Source: Nocardia amamiensis NBRC 102102
GTDB lineage: Bacteria; Actinomycetota; Actinomycetes; Mycobacteriales; Mycobacteriaceae
Reading direction: 5' to 3'
DNA length: 48,797 bases
NCBI RefSeq assembly: GCF_001612745.1
Contig: NZ_BDBA01000100.1
Location: 1-48,797, forward strand
Of this stretch, positions 23,993-32,138 are shown in pieces. The notes beneath the pieces are model-generated. The model had not been told where the DNA came from and did no database searches. It was given only the letters and a program-made list of their open reading frames with translations. A program made the position numbers and the translations under genes. Each line of letters opens with the position of its first letter. Position 1 is the first letter of the stretch.

Positions 23993-25519
23993 CTACGCCT
24001 CGCCCTGGAGCGTGCGCGAGACCGTCGCGTGATCGGGCAGCAGCACGCCGATGCCCAGCCCGGTCAAGAACGCTGCGGCCTGTTGATTCCATGCGGGCCG
24101 AACCTTCAGGCGCGCAGAGCTTTTCATTTCCTTGACGACCTCGCCGTAGGAGTCCAGCTCCTCGAGGCTGTGCGCGGTCACCGTGATCACCATCGCGTAG
24201 TCGGTGACCCCCGCGCCGCGGGCCTCTTCGTCGCGGGCCTGCATCGTCGCGGCCAGGCGTACCTTCGCGCGAGCCGAGGAGATCCCCCGCGACGCGGTCA
24301 CCTCCGCGGCCGCCGCCAGGTAGTCACCGTCCACGCTCTCGGTGGCCTCACCCGGCGGAAGCGGCCGGTGAATCAGGGTGATCCGCTTGCGCGGAATGTC
24401 GCTGCGCCCGACGATCAGGGCGCGCAGAATGCGTTCATCGTGGAAGCCCGCCGGTGGCGCGGTCATCACCCAGGTACGCGAGAACGCGCCATCGTGCGTG
24501 TAGGTTTCGCGGTCGAGTTCTTCGGCGGCCATCGGGCCGGCGTCGAGCCAATCGACGACTTCGCCGGGGGTGGGAGAACCGCGCATCCGCATCAGATCCT
24601 CTACCGCGGTCTCGGTCTCGGTGCGTGGGTCGTAGGCGCGGCGCACGGTGGCAGCGATCTGGTAGTCGCTCATCGGCTCGGCCACTACCTGCACCCGGCC
24701 CAGTGCCCCGCACATCTGCGGCAGCCGTTCGGCCAGGTCGGCGACCATCACCATCGGATCGCGCCGCTTGGCCTCGGTGCGCGCTGCCCACGTGATGGCC
24801 ATCCGCATGTGCAGCTGGTAGCCGCTGCGATCAGCAGCGCGGCCCGCGCCGGCCTGGTGCAGCCATTCCCGCGCGGCGCGCGGCGCGCCGGAATCCTCGA
24901 TGCGGTGCATTTCCGACTTGAGCCGGGCTCCGGTCTCTGGGATCGTCTCGGCGACGGTGACCACTGCAACGATGTCGCCCGGCTGTGCGGCCTCGGCCAG
25001 GAATCCGCCCCACTCGGCCACCATTGCGTTGATGACGTCCTGCTCCATGCCGTCGATGCCGCGCGGCGAGCACCGCAGCACGGCGGTGTACTGCTTGGTG
25101 AACGGGTTCCGGATCATCCCGAAGCGGTGGCCGTGTTTGGTTGTGCCCCACCACATTTCGGTGCTAGCGCCCACGCCCGGCAGCCGGGTGCGGCCGCCAG
25201 GGGCTTGTGAGAGCGGACCGGCCCGCAGGATATGACGGCCGCTGCTGCGCTGGCGCCGCCACGCCCCTTCCAGCAACAGCAGGTCATAGCCGGTCTTACC
25301 GCCGATCCGCATCGCCAGCGGCGCGACCACCACCAGCGACAGGGCAGCCCACCCGATACCGATCGCGCGAAACCCGAGCATCGTCAGCAACGCCGCGAGC
25401 ATCAGTGAGACGAACAGCCCGTAGAACACCCTCTTGGGCAGGCCGAATGCGTAGGTCCGGCGCAACTCCACACCCGCGCCGTAGGTCCGCCGCGCATCCG
25501 GACGTAACTGATCCACCAT
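23993..25519 (-). CDS. SCO6880-family conjugation protein (VirB3/VirB4-N-like)
   Basis: A 508-residue protein matching the SCO6880 family of actinobacterial conjugation loci. Two hydrophobic helices near 30-75 (VFYGLFVSLMLAALLTMLGF, IGWAALSLVVVAPLAM) look like PrgI/VirB3. The long soluble part ends in TDYAMVITVTAHSLEELDSY and RPAWNQQAAAFLTGLGIG, the pattern that ends the N-terminal domain of VirB4 proteins. I infer a VirB3 plus VirB4-N fusion that pairs with the separate ATPase downstream. Confidence 0.8.
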   Translation of the reverse strand: MVDQLRPDARRTYGAGVELRRTYAFGLPKRVFYGLFVSLMLAALLTMLGFRAIGIGWAALSLVVVAPLAMRIGGKTGYDLLLLEGAWRRQRSSGRHILRAGPLSQAPGGRTRLPGVGASTEMWWGTTKHGHRFGMIRNPFTKQYTAVLRCSPRGIDGMEQDVINAMVAEWGGFLAEAAQPGDIVAVVTVAETIPETGARLKSEMHRIEDSGAPRAAREWLHQAGAGRAADRSGYQLHMRMAITWAARTEAKRRDPMVMVADLAERLPQMCGALGRVQVVAEPMSDYQIAATVRRAYDPRTETETAVEDLMRMRGSPTPGEVVDWLDAGPMAAEELDRETYTHDGAFSRTWVMTAPPAGFHDERILRALIVGRSDIPRKRITLIHRPLPPGEATESVDGDYLAAAAEVTASRGISSARAKVRLAATMQARDEEARGAGVTDYAMVITVTAHSLEELDSYGEVVKEMKSSARLKVRPAWNQQAAAFLTGLGIGVLLPDHATVSRTLQGEA

Positions 25520-25557
25520 CTACCTGAACCTCCGTTTTCCTGCCCCGCAGCGGGCGA

Positions 25558-27144
25558 TCAATTCGTGCCATCGGACCGGCCTCCCGACGGCGGTGCGGCG
25601 CCGGACGGCCCCGCCGAGGGCGGAACGTCCGGTGATCCGGTACCGCGGGCCGCGCCATCGGCGGCGATTGTGCCCATCCCGACGCCGATGTTCTCGATGC
25701 GTTCCTTGGCCGCTCCGGCGGCCATCGCGATCGGCCCGCCAGCGGCTGAAGCCGCCCCGGACGATGACGCTCCGGCGGCCTGCGATCCCGTCGCACCGGA
25801 CACCTCACCGCCCGTGCCCCCTCCGCTCCCTGCGGACGAGGACGACTGGATCGGCACGGCCCCGCTCGGTGCGTCGCCGCCGCCGTCGGAACGACCGCCG
25901 GAACCGGACGGCTGTTCTCCCCCACCGGCCTGGCTGAATCCGCGCATCGCCCCTCCCAGCAGCGGGACCGCGCCGGTGGCCAGCAACGCACCGCCCATCG
26001 CCGCCGCACCTGACCCCCCGGCCATCTGACCGGCCACCGGCACCAGCAACCGAACCAGCGCGGGAAGTGTCAGACACGACAGAGTCAGCAGAATCATCCC
26101 GGCGAGGGTGCCTTGAGCGTCCTGTGCGCCCGCTGCCAGCGAAAACGCGATCCCGTAGACGAGGGCGGTGATGAATGGGAACAGCAGGAACACCAGGATC
26201 CAAGCCATCAGCTTGCGGTACGCCTGCATCCCGGCCTCGGTGCCGCTCCACGCCGCGGCGAGCGGCAGCGTGCCCAGCACCAGCTTGCTCACCGCGATCT
26301 GCACGAGGATGAACACCATCTGCGCGACAACACCCATGACGCCCAGCAGCGCGAAAATGAACAGCAGCCCCGCACCCAGACCACCCCCGAACTCGGCGAC
26401 CGCGAGCAGCTTGTTCACCGCCTGCACTGGATCAACCCCGCCGGCCATCTGTTCGAGCAGCCACACGCTCGCCGCGCGCATCGCGTCGTCTCCCAAGACC
26501 ACCAGACCAACCAGCGAACTGGACACGAACACCGACCGCGCCAGGAGAATCGCAGCTTCTTTCGCCTGCTGGCTACGCAGCTGGGCTGACGCCCACGCCA
26601 GGCGTACCAGCGCGATGCCCATGCTCACCACGAAGGCGCAGATCTGGAAGAACCGCAGATACGAGTGCGTGCGTCCCACGATGTCCGCGGTGGCGTCGGT
26701 GCTGGTCGATGACGTGATCGGCGTGCGGTACCACCAGGAGAACATCAGCGCGATGCCCTTACGCCAGCCCTCGGCGAATTCGACGGCGGCCTTGCCCACC
26801 ACGCCCTTCATCAGCTCTCCGGCAGCGTCACCGGGGTTGGTGCCGGCCTGGAACACATCGCACCCGCCCTCGACGATCGAACCCAGCACGCCGGGCAACT
26901 GGTCGCCGATATCGCGGCACGGCTTGTACAGGTCCGGTTGCTGCCCGTCGCCAGGCGTCGATGGACTCGGCGTAGAGGGAGATGGGCTCGTGGTGGACGG
27001 AATCGATGGAATCGAAGGGATAGACGGGATCGACGGAACAGACGGTATGGGGAAAGGCAACTCCGGCTGCGCGGACGCCTGGGCCGGTGTCAGCATCACC
27101 ACTGACACCGCAACCCAAACGAGCACCGCCAGCCGCGTCACCAT
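25558..27144 (-). CDS. VirB6/TrbL-like polytopic membrane protein
   Basis: A 528-residue protein. A signal peptide (MVTRLAVLVWVAVSVVMLTPAQASA) leads to a Pro/Ser repeat stretch made of SIP units, then a periplasmic segment with Cys (CRDIGDQLPGVLG) and about six transmembrane helices (from FFQICAFVVSMGIALVRL to LLTLSCLTLPALVRLLV). The C-terminal 130 residues are Gly/Ser/Ala-rich, low complexity. This layout suits SCO6881/TrbL-like channel proteins. The ATG at 27144 overlaps the upstream stop (ATGGTGA). Confidence 0.8.
   Translation of the reverse strand: MVTRLAVLVWVAVSVVMLTPAQASAQPELPFPIPSVPSIPSIPSIPSIPSTTSPSPSTPSPSTPGDGQQPDLYKPCRDIGDQLPGVLGSIVEGGCDVFQAGTNPGDAAGELMKGVVGKAAVEFAEGWRKGIALMFSWWYRTPITSSTSTDATADIVGRTHSYLRFFQICAFVVSMGIALVRLAWASAQLRSQQAKEAAILLARSVFVSSSLVGLVVLGDDAMRAASVWLLEQMAGGVDPVQAVNKLLAVAEFGGGLGAGLLFIFALLGVMGVVAQMVFILVQIAVSKLVLGTLPLAAAWSGTEAGMQAYRKLMAWILVFLLFPFITALVYGIAFSLAAGAQDAQGTLAGMILLTLSCLTLPALVRLLVPVAGQMAGGSGAAAMGGALLATGAVPLLGGAMRGFSQAGGGEQPSGSGGRSDGGGDAPSGAVPIQSSSSAGSGGGTGGEVSGATGSQAAGASSSGAASAAGGPIAMAAGAAKERIENIGVGMGTIAADGAARGTGSPDVPPSAGPSGAAPPSGGRSDGTN
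26999..27043 (-). repeat. Five 9-bp coding repeats (Ser-Ile-Pro units)
   Basis: Five tandem 9-bp units of the form ggaatcgat/gggatagac encode repeated SIP tripeptides next to the signal peptide of the channel protein. They form a short polyproline-type spacer and are prone to length change by slippage. Confidence 0.7.
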
Positions 27145-27992
27145 GTCGTCCAGCCCGATAGCGAGACCACCGTCAGCTTCGCCGCCGGCGTGTGCGGAGC
27201 CCGCATCCGCCAATCACCGTCCTGCCAGACCACCTCGATCGGCACCACGTTCCACACCCCCGGACTGTGAGCCGGGACCGCGTACTGAATCGCGGCGAAA
27301 TCGCCTTGCCAGCCGGTGATCCGGAAACCTGACGGCCGCAGCGCCAACGCCGAGGTTCCGGAGTAGTCCCACTGCTTGGTCGCCCGCATCTGCGCCAGAT
27401 CCTCTGGGGTGCCGACGATCTGGTGTGCCATGACCGCGTCGAAGACCTCCCGGCTGCTGGCTGCCCGCCACACGATCTGCCAGGCCGCCAGCGCCGCACC
27501 CTGCGGCGTGCGTGTGTAGCCCTCCGCCAACGGTCCCTCGACGCGGGCCGGGCCATCGCTGGTGGAGAACGGCAGGACCCACGGCTTGACCTCCTGCCAC
27601 ATCACCGACTCCGGCGCGGCCGGAGCCGGGCAGTTCGGCGGGGTGTCGCACCGGTAGTCGTCGCGGCTGACCGGCTTCTGCGGAAGTGCCTGCCCAGCAG
27701 CGTTGTTCGGATGCGCGACGGGGCGACCCAGCATGTCCGCAGACGGCGGGCCGAAGCCGCCCGGCGCATTCGGCGCGGTCGTGGTCGGCGCCGCCGATGC
27801 GCTCGGCCTGCTCTGCGGCTGCGCGTCGTCGTCGTGGCCACCGAGCGCCCGGTAGCCGAGAATGCCCGCCGAGGCGATGACGACGAAGCCTAGAAACCCC
27901 GCCGCCAGGACCAGGGTAGTGCGATTGTTCCGCCATCCGGCGCCCCCGGCTGCCGAGGTGGATTCGGTGGTTTCGTTGCTGGTGTCCTTCAC
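27138..27992 (-). CDS. Membrane-anchored conjugation protein, paralogue of next lipoprotein
   Basis: A 284-residue protein with a short cytoplasmic tail, one transmembrane helix (TTLVLAAGFLGFVVIASAGIL) and a Pro/Ala-rich linker, then an extracellular domain. That domain contains WQEVKPWVLPFSTSDGP...GYTRTPQGAALAAWQ and ends GDWRM..SLSGWTTW. The GY.(R/E)TPQGA(A/V) block recurs in the protein at 28008-28658, so the two are paralogues. CDTPPNC may form a disulfide. Its role is probably a VirB8-like scaffold by position; this is inference. Confidence 0.7.
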   Translation of the reverse strand: MKDTSNETTESTSAAGGAGWRNNRTTLVLAAGFLGFVVIASAGILGYRALGGHDDDAQPQSRPSASAAPTTTAPNAPGGFGPPSADMLGRPVAHPNNAAGQALPQKPVSRDDYRCDTPPNCPAPAAPESVMWQEVKPWVLPFSTSDGPARVEGPLAEGYTRTPQGAALAAWQIVWRAASSREVFDAVMAHQIVGTPEDLAQMRATKQWDYSGTSALALRPSGFRITGWQGDFAAIQYAVPAHSPGVWNVVPIEVVWQDGDWRMRAPHTPAAKLTVVSLSGWTTW

Positions 27993-28007
27993 GGACTGTT
28001 CCCCTCG

Positions 28008-28658
28008 CTAGTGATGAAATTCGGTGTAGCCGTCGAGGTTCGGCAATACGACGGGATCGGTCGCTACCCGGCCGTCGGCACCGGCCTGCTGCGGTGCCGG
28101 CAGTTCGATCTTCCAATCGCCCCCGCGCCAAGCCATCTTGGTTGGCTGGGCCGACAAGTTCCCGTCCGGCATTCGCGTGGCCAGCCACACCGTCGTCGCC
28201 TGTGTCGACCAGTGCTCCACCCGGAATCCCGCGAACTGCGCGGTCTGCGCCGGATCGGCCTCGGCCACCACCGAGGCCATCAATCGCTGGACGGCGTAGT
28301 TGTCTCGGCCCGGACCCGGCACGACGAGTTCGTGCGCGGCCGCCGACCAGGACTCGGGACCGCCGTCGGGGGCCAGAGCCAGTCGCGCTTGCCCTTGCAT
28401 GGCGGCCGCCACGGCGCCCTGCGGCGTCGGCTCGTACCCGGTGGGCACCGCGCCGGAGCGCGACTTCGGGCCCGCCGCCGTGAACGGCACGAACACGCCG
28501 CGGTAGGACTCCCACCGCGTCCCGTTCGGCGGTGCCGAGACGTTTACCGGCGCCGCTTTATCGGAGGCGTGGTCGTGGTCTGACCCGCAACCGGTGAGGC
28601 CGCCGACGGTGAGCGCGATGCCGATCACGACGGCGGCGATGGTGATTGATCTCTTCAT
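28008..28658 (-). CDS. Lipoprotein of the conjugation apparatus
   Basis: A 216-residue protein with a signal peptide and lipobox (VGGLTGC, Cys about 24). The mature domain, WESYRGVFVPFTAAGPKSRS...GYEPTPQGAVAAAMQ and later MAWRGGDWKIELP, parallels the membrane-anchored protein downstream (27138-27992). It ends LPNLDGYTEFHH. It should face the outer side of the membrane; no enzyme motif seen. 15-nt gap to the paralogue. Confidence 0.75.
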   Translation of the reverse strand: MKRSITIAAVVIGIALTVGGLTGCGSDHDHASDKAAPVNVSAPPNGTRWESYRGVFVPFTAAGPKSRSGAVPTGYEPTPQGAVAAAMQGQARLALAPDGGPESWSAAAHELVVPGPGRDNYAVQRLMASVVAEADPAQTAQFAGFRVEHWSTQATTVWLATRMPDGNLSAQPTKMAWRGGDWKIELPAPQQAGADGRVATDPVVLPNLDGYTEFHH

Positions 28659-28674
28659 GAATTCCGTTCCCTTG

Positions 28675-28920
28675 TCAGATCACCCAGGCGGCCCAACCGC
28701 TGATCGAGCCGAGCAGGATCGCGCAGATCACCACCACGAGCACCCGAGCGGCTGCGCGGTCGACGCCGCCCGCGGCTTGATACAGATGTGCGAACTCGAC
28801 TCCTGCCAAGACGGCGGCCAAGCCCAGCAGCGCCGTGCACACCCACAGGAAGTGACCAACCAGCGATAGCAACGGGCCGGTCACCTCGGCCGGGGGAATC
28901 ACCATGTCCTGTGCGAGCAT
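28675..28920 (-). CDS. Small two-helix membrane protein (VirB2-like by position)
   Basis: 81 residues with two hydrophobic helices: LVGHFLWVCTALLGLAAVLAG and VLVVVICAILLGSISGWAAW, connected by a short polar loop with YQAAGGVDRAA. This is the layout of pilin or VirB2/TrbC-like subunits without a long signal. The 103-residue gene directly upstream has the same architecture. Confidence 0.65.
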   Translation of the reverse strand: MLAQDMVIPPAEVTGPLLSLVGHFLWVCTALLGLAAVLAGVEFAHLYQAAGGVDRAAARVLVVVICAILLGSISGWAAWVI

Positions 28921-28930
28921 GTCGGCCTGC

Positions 28931-29242
28931 TCAGCTGAAGAAGGTGATGATGTTGGCCGCGCTCAGGCTGATGATGGTGCCGACGATGCACGCCACCACC
29001 GCCACCTTCTGCCCCGGGGAGGCATGACCTTCCGAATACGCCTGGGCGAAACTCACGCCGGATCGGATCGTGAGCCCGATCAATGCGGCCGTGGCGACCC
29101 AGCTGGCCACGCCCAGCAGTAGTTTGATCTTGTCCGATCCTGGTGGGGCGGTCGGAGTGAAGTTGATATCGGTGCCGGACTGCCCTGGTGCGGGTGAAGG
29201 CTGCTGGGCCAGTAGCTCCAGCACCGTGTGTGTGACGCTCAT
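28931..29242 (-). CDS. Small two-helix membrane protein (VirB2-like by position)
   Basis: 103 residues. A 40-residue Pro/Ser/Thr-rich N-terminus precedes two helices, LLLGVASWVATAALIGLTI and VAVVACIVGTIISLSAANII, with a polar loop (AQAYSEGHASPGQK). It is similar in plan to the 81-residue protein that follows after 10 nt; both could be membrane or pilus-like components. No catalytic motif. Confidence 0.65.
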   Translation of the reverse strand: MSVTHTVLELLAQQPSPAPGQSGTDINFTPTAPPGSDKIKLLLGVASWVATAALIGLTIRSGVSFAQAYSEGHASPGQKVAVVACIVGTIISLSAANIITFFS

Positions 29243-29284
29243 GTCGTGGGTTCCTCCGTCGTCGAATTCGGTTGAGCGGCATCC

Positions 29285-29962
29285 CTATCCCGCTGCGGCA
29301 GCGTCTTTCGCCGCCGGGATCGAGTGCTGGTTGCGGTAGCGGCCGATCGCCGTGCGGGCGGTGGCGAAGATCTGCTCGGCCAGAGCGGCGACCGGCGCGG
29401 GCGGTGTGCGCGTGGGATCGCGATCCCCCAGGCGCACAGCAGAATTGGCGGGAGACCAGCTCGGCAGTTCGTGCGGCTCCAGCGACCGCCACGGCTCGAG
29501 CCAGCCCAGCCGCCACGCTTCGCCGCCGACATCGCGCGTCAGTGATTCCACGGTGCTGCGGCGGGTGCCGACCGGCTTGGACAACGGGCGATCGGAGTCG
29601 GCAACGGTGACCACCCCCAGCAGGTGAGTGCCGGCCGGAGTGGCGGAATGCATATGGGCCAGCAACGCATGATGCACAGCCGCCAGACCGGACATATGCG
29701 TGCGGGCGACCAGCACCACGAACGGCGAATCCACCTCACCGGCGGACCCGATCAGACCAGGCCAGCGACGTCCCGCGTCCCCGGCGAAACTGATCGACAT
29801 CGCCAGACTCGTCACGCCCGCTCCCCCGTGCGTGCCGACCAGCCACAGCAGCGGTGCCGCGCCGGAGTGACCGGGCACCCGCCGGTTCCACATCGCGACA
29901 GGCGGCCACACCCGCGCATCTGCCTGTGGATGGACGTCATCACCAGGTCCGGTAGTCCTCAA
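29285..29962 (-). CDS. P-loop-like protein with variant Walker A motif
   Basis: A 225-residue protein containing LLWLVGTHGGAGVTSLAMS, a degenerate MinD/ParA-type Walker A (GTHGGAGVTSL, lacking the usual K before T), followed by PFVVLVARTHMSGLAAVHHALL. The absence of lysine makes normal ATP hydrolysis doubtful. Start is uncertain: TTG at 29962 gives 23 nt overlap with the upstream gene, while ATG at 29893 would shorten it. A second ATPase-like gene in the same operon (33626) has GTAGGSGATTTA. Confidence 0.65.
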   Translation of the reverse strand: MRTTGPGDDVHPQADARVWPPVAMWNRRVPGHSGAAPLLWLVGTHGGAGVTSLAMSISFAGDAGRRWPGLIGSAGEVDSPFVVLVARTHMSGLAAVHHALLAHMHSATPAGTHLLGVVTVADSDRPLSKPVGTRRSTVESLTRDVGGEAWRLGWLEPWRSLEPHELPSWSPANSAVRLGDRDPTRTPPAPVAALAEQIFATARTAIGRYRNQHSIPAAKDAAAAG

Positions 29963-30485
29963 CGCGCCACCCCCCGTCCACCTCGACGAGCGTGACGGTC
30001 ACCGTGAACGGGGCCACGGCGTCGCGATGGCCGTCCGGCCAGCTCACGGTCTGGGCCACGCCCACCTTGCGGTCAGCGTGGCCGGGCAGCTCCCGCGGCG
30101 GACGCTCCGCGCTGACGAAGGTCTCGGCGTCGACACGTGCTCGCCCGGTGGACCAGTCACCCCACCGCAGCGAGGCTCCCGGTGCCGGGGGAAGCGCAGC
30201 AAGGCGGGCGTTCATCGACTCGCTCAGCCACGGCCGAACCCGTTTGAGCGCATCGCCGGGGGCTTCCTCGGCCGGCCGCAACGTGTAGAGCTCACGCATC
30301 GCGGCCGCCGCGACGACCTCCGCGCTCTGCCCGGCCACCGGCCCCGCGCTCGTGATCGGACCCGGCCACGCCCTCGCCGTCGACTGCGGCGGCCATGCCG
30401 TCTGCTGGGTCTCACCACACCCGACCAACACCGTCACTACAATGGCAATAGCGGTGCAACACAATGCATTTCGGACGATCATCAC
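29940..30485 (-). CDS. Lipoprotein of the conjugation apparatus
   Basis: A 181-residue protein with a signal peptide and lipobox (VTVLVGC, Cys about 23). The mature part has a helical N-terminal half (VVAAAAMRELYTL, ALKRVRPWLSESMNARLA) and a β-rich end (FTVTVTLVEVDGGWRVEDYRTW), the layout of NTF2/VirB8-like periplasmic domains. The assignment as VirB8-like is inferred. Start GTG at 30485 overlaps the upstream stop by 4 nt. Confidence 0.7.
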   Translation of the reverse strand: MMIVRNALCCTAIAIVVTVLVGCGETQQTAWPPQSTARAWPGPITSAGPVAGQSAEVVAAAAMRELYTLRPAEEAPGDALKRVRPWLSESMNARLAALPPAPGASLRWGDWSTGRARVDAETFVSAERPPRELPGHADRKVGVAQTVSWPDGHRDAVAPFTVTVTLVEVDGGWRVEDYRTW

Positions 30486-32104
30486 GTCACCCGCCGCGCG
30501 CGCATCCCAGGCTGGATGTCAGCCTCGGTGACCGATTCGCCGGTTTGTGGCGCGTGGATCATCCGGCCACCGCCGATCGCGATGCCCACGTGACCCGGCA
30601 GCCCGTCCGAGCCGAACTCGCCGAACACGAGATCTCCCGGCTGCGCCTGGTCTATCGGAACCTCGACGCCGACGCTCCACTGCTGCTCGCTCGTGCGCGG
30701 CAGGGTTGCCCCGGTCGCGGCGTGCACGGCATAGGAGGTCAGTCCAGAGCAGTCGAAACCGCCGGCGGACGGTCCCCCAGGTCCACCGCCGCCCCACACG
30801 TACGGGGTGCCGATGTAGCCGCGCGCTGCGTCCACGATCTGTGAGCCGCTGGCGCTGCCGGGGGTCGGGATGAACCGGCCCGTGCTTCCTGCCGCCCGGA
30901 AATTCGGCTCGTCGCCGGTGATGATCCGCACGTACTCCGTCGTCTCCGAATACGGTGGGACACCACCGGATTCGCGCACGGCGTTCTCGCCGGCGTTGTA
31001 GGCAGCCAGCGCCAGTGTCGCGGTGTCGCCGTGTACGGTGCCCTCGGCCTTCCATTTGTCGATCTGGTCGGCCAGCGCGCACATGTAGCGGCCCTGCCCG
31101 ATGATCGCGTCGCCGTCGTCCCAGACGCTCGCCGCGCCGTTGCCGTCGGCGTCGACGACGTAGGGCTGACCGTCCAACGGGTCGGTCGCGGTTGCGGTCG
31201 ACGGAAGAAACTGAGCAAGGCCCTCAGCCCCGGACGGAGAGGTCAGCCCACGGCGAAACCCCGACTCCTGCTTGCCCTGCGCGGCCAGCAGCGACGCGCT
31301 GATCTGTGGGCACAACGAACCCGCCTTGCGATACCACGGCTCGAGTTCGGCAGGCACGCTGCCGTCGGCGAGCTGACCGCCCGCGGTTCCGAACCCAGGA
31401 GGGCATTGACTCGGTGCGCTCGGAATGGTCGGGGTGGTCGGCGTTCCGGACCGGGGCGCCTGCACTTCCGGTGCAGGGGTCGCCGCGCCTTGCAGCCACG
31501 GCACTGGGTCGATCTGCTTGCCACCCGCGAACCGGCCTCCGGGCACAACCTCGAAGTGCAGATGCGGCCCGGTGGACTCACCGGCCGAGCCGACCGTGCC
31601 GATCTGCTGTCCGGCCGTGACCTTTTCACCGACGTGCACACCGATGCCGGAGTCGAACTCGTGCCCGTAGACCGTCGACACCGGCTGGCCCCGCTCGTCG
31701 ATCGAGTCGATCACGATCCAGTTGCCGAATCCTGACGCCGGGCCGGCAGCGACGACAGTGCCGTCCATCGCGGCGTAGATCGGTGTGCCCGCGGCCGCCG
31801 CCATGTCGACGCCCAGATGCGTGCCGCCTCGCGCGCCGAAGGTGTCGGAGATGGTGTAGGTGTTCTCAGCCAATGGCATCGATCGCCTCCCGGGAACGTT
31901 CGGGGCCGATGCGGCTTGGGCCGGTTGCTCCGCGGCCGCGGGCGACACCGGTCCAGCCAGCACGTTGTCGCTGGTCGATGTCTGCGGACCACAGGTCTGA
32001 GACGACTGGTCGGAGTCGTTGAACACCAGCAGCATCACGGTGGTGAGCAGCATCAGGCCCATACCAGCGGCCGCGATCGGCGCCGCTGCTCCGGCGGTGC
32101 TCAC
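30482..32104 (-). CDS. Three-domain peptidoglycan hydrolase of the conjugation operon
   Basis: A 540-residue protein with an N-terminal membrane helix (about 8-28) and three wall-cutting domains. M23 endopeptidase (85-195): H96-D100 of GTHLGVD and H181-H183 of GPHLHFE. Lytic transglycosylase (250-375): E280 in KQESGF, GLAQFLP and AYNAGE. NlpC/P60 (420-535): C452 in FDCSGL, H505 in GHVGI, with H517 further on. All catalytic residues appear present. Together they could cut both glycan strands and peptides to make room for the conjugation channel, a VirB1-like role. Start is GTG at 32104. Confidence 0.9.
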   Translation of the reverse strand: MSTAGAAAPIAAAGMGLMLLTTVMLLVFNDSDQSSQTCGPQTSTSDNVLAGPVSPAAAEQPAQAASAPNVPGRRSMPLAENTYTISDTFGARGGTHLGVDMAAAAGTPIYAAMDGTVVAAGPASGFGNWIVIDSIDERGQPVSTVYGHEFDSGIGVHVGEKVTAGQQIGTVGSAGESTGPHLHFEVVPGGRFAGGKQIDPVPWLQGAATPAPEVQAPRSGTPTTPTIPSAPSQCPPGFGTAGGQLADGSVPAELEPWYRKAGSLCPQISASLLAAQGKQESGFRRGLTSPSGAEGLAQFLPSTATATDPLDGQPYVVDADGNGAASVWDDGDAIIGQGRYMCALADQIDKWKAEGTVHGDTATLALAAYNAGENAVRESGGVPPYSETTEYVRIITGDEPNFRAAGSTGRFIPTPGSASGSQIVDAARGYIGTPYVWGGGGPGGPSAGGFDCSGLTSYAVHAATGATLPRTSEQQWSVGVEVPIDQAQPGDLVFGEFGSDGLPGHVGIAIGGGRMIHAPQTGESVTEADIQPGMRARRVT

Positions 32105-32138
32105 CGGATGCCACTCTCACCGCTGCCCACCGCATCAC

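Noticed and set aside
26999..27043. Short 9-bp repeats considered as CRISPR or iterons
   Set aside because: They are in frame within the channel protein gene and encode SIP units; no spacers.
27214..28515. 433-codon minus-strand frame
   Set aside because: Out-of-frame with the two paralogous exported proteins that share a conserved block; no domain.
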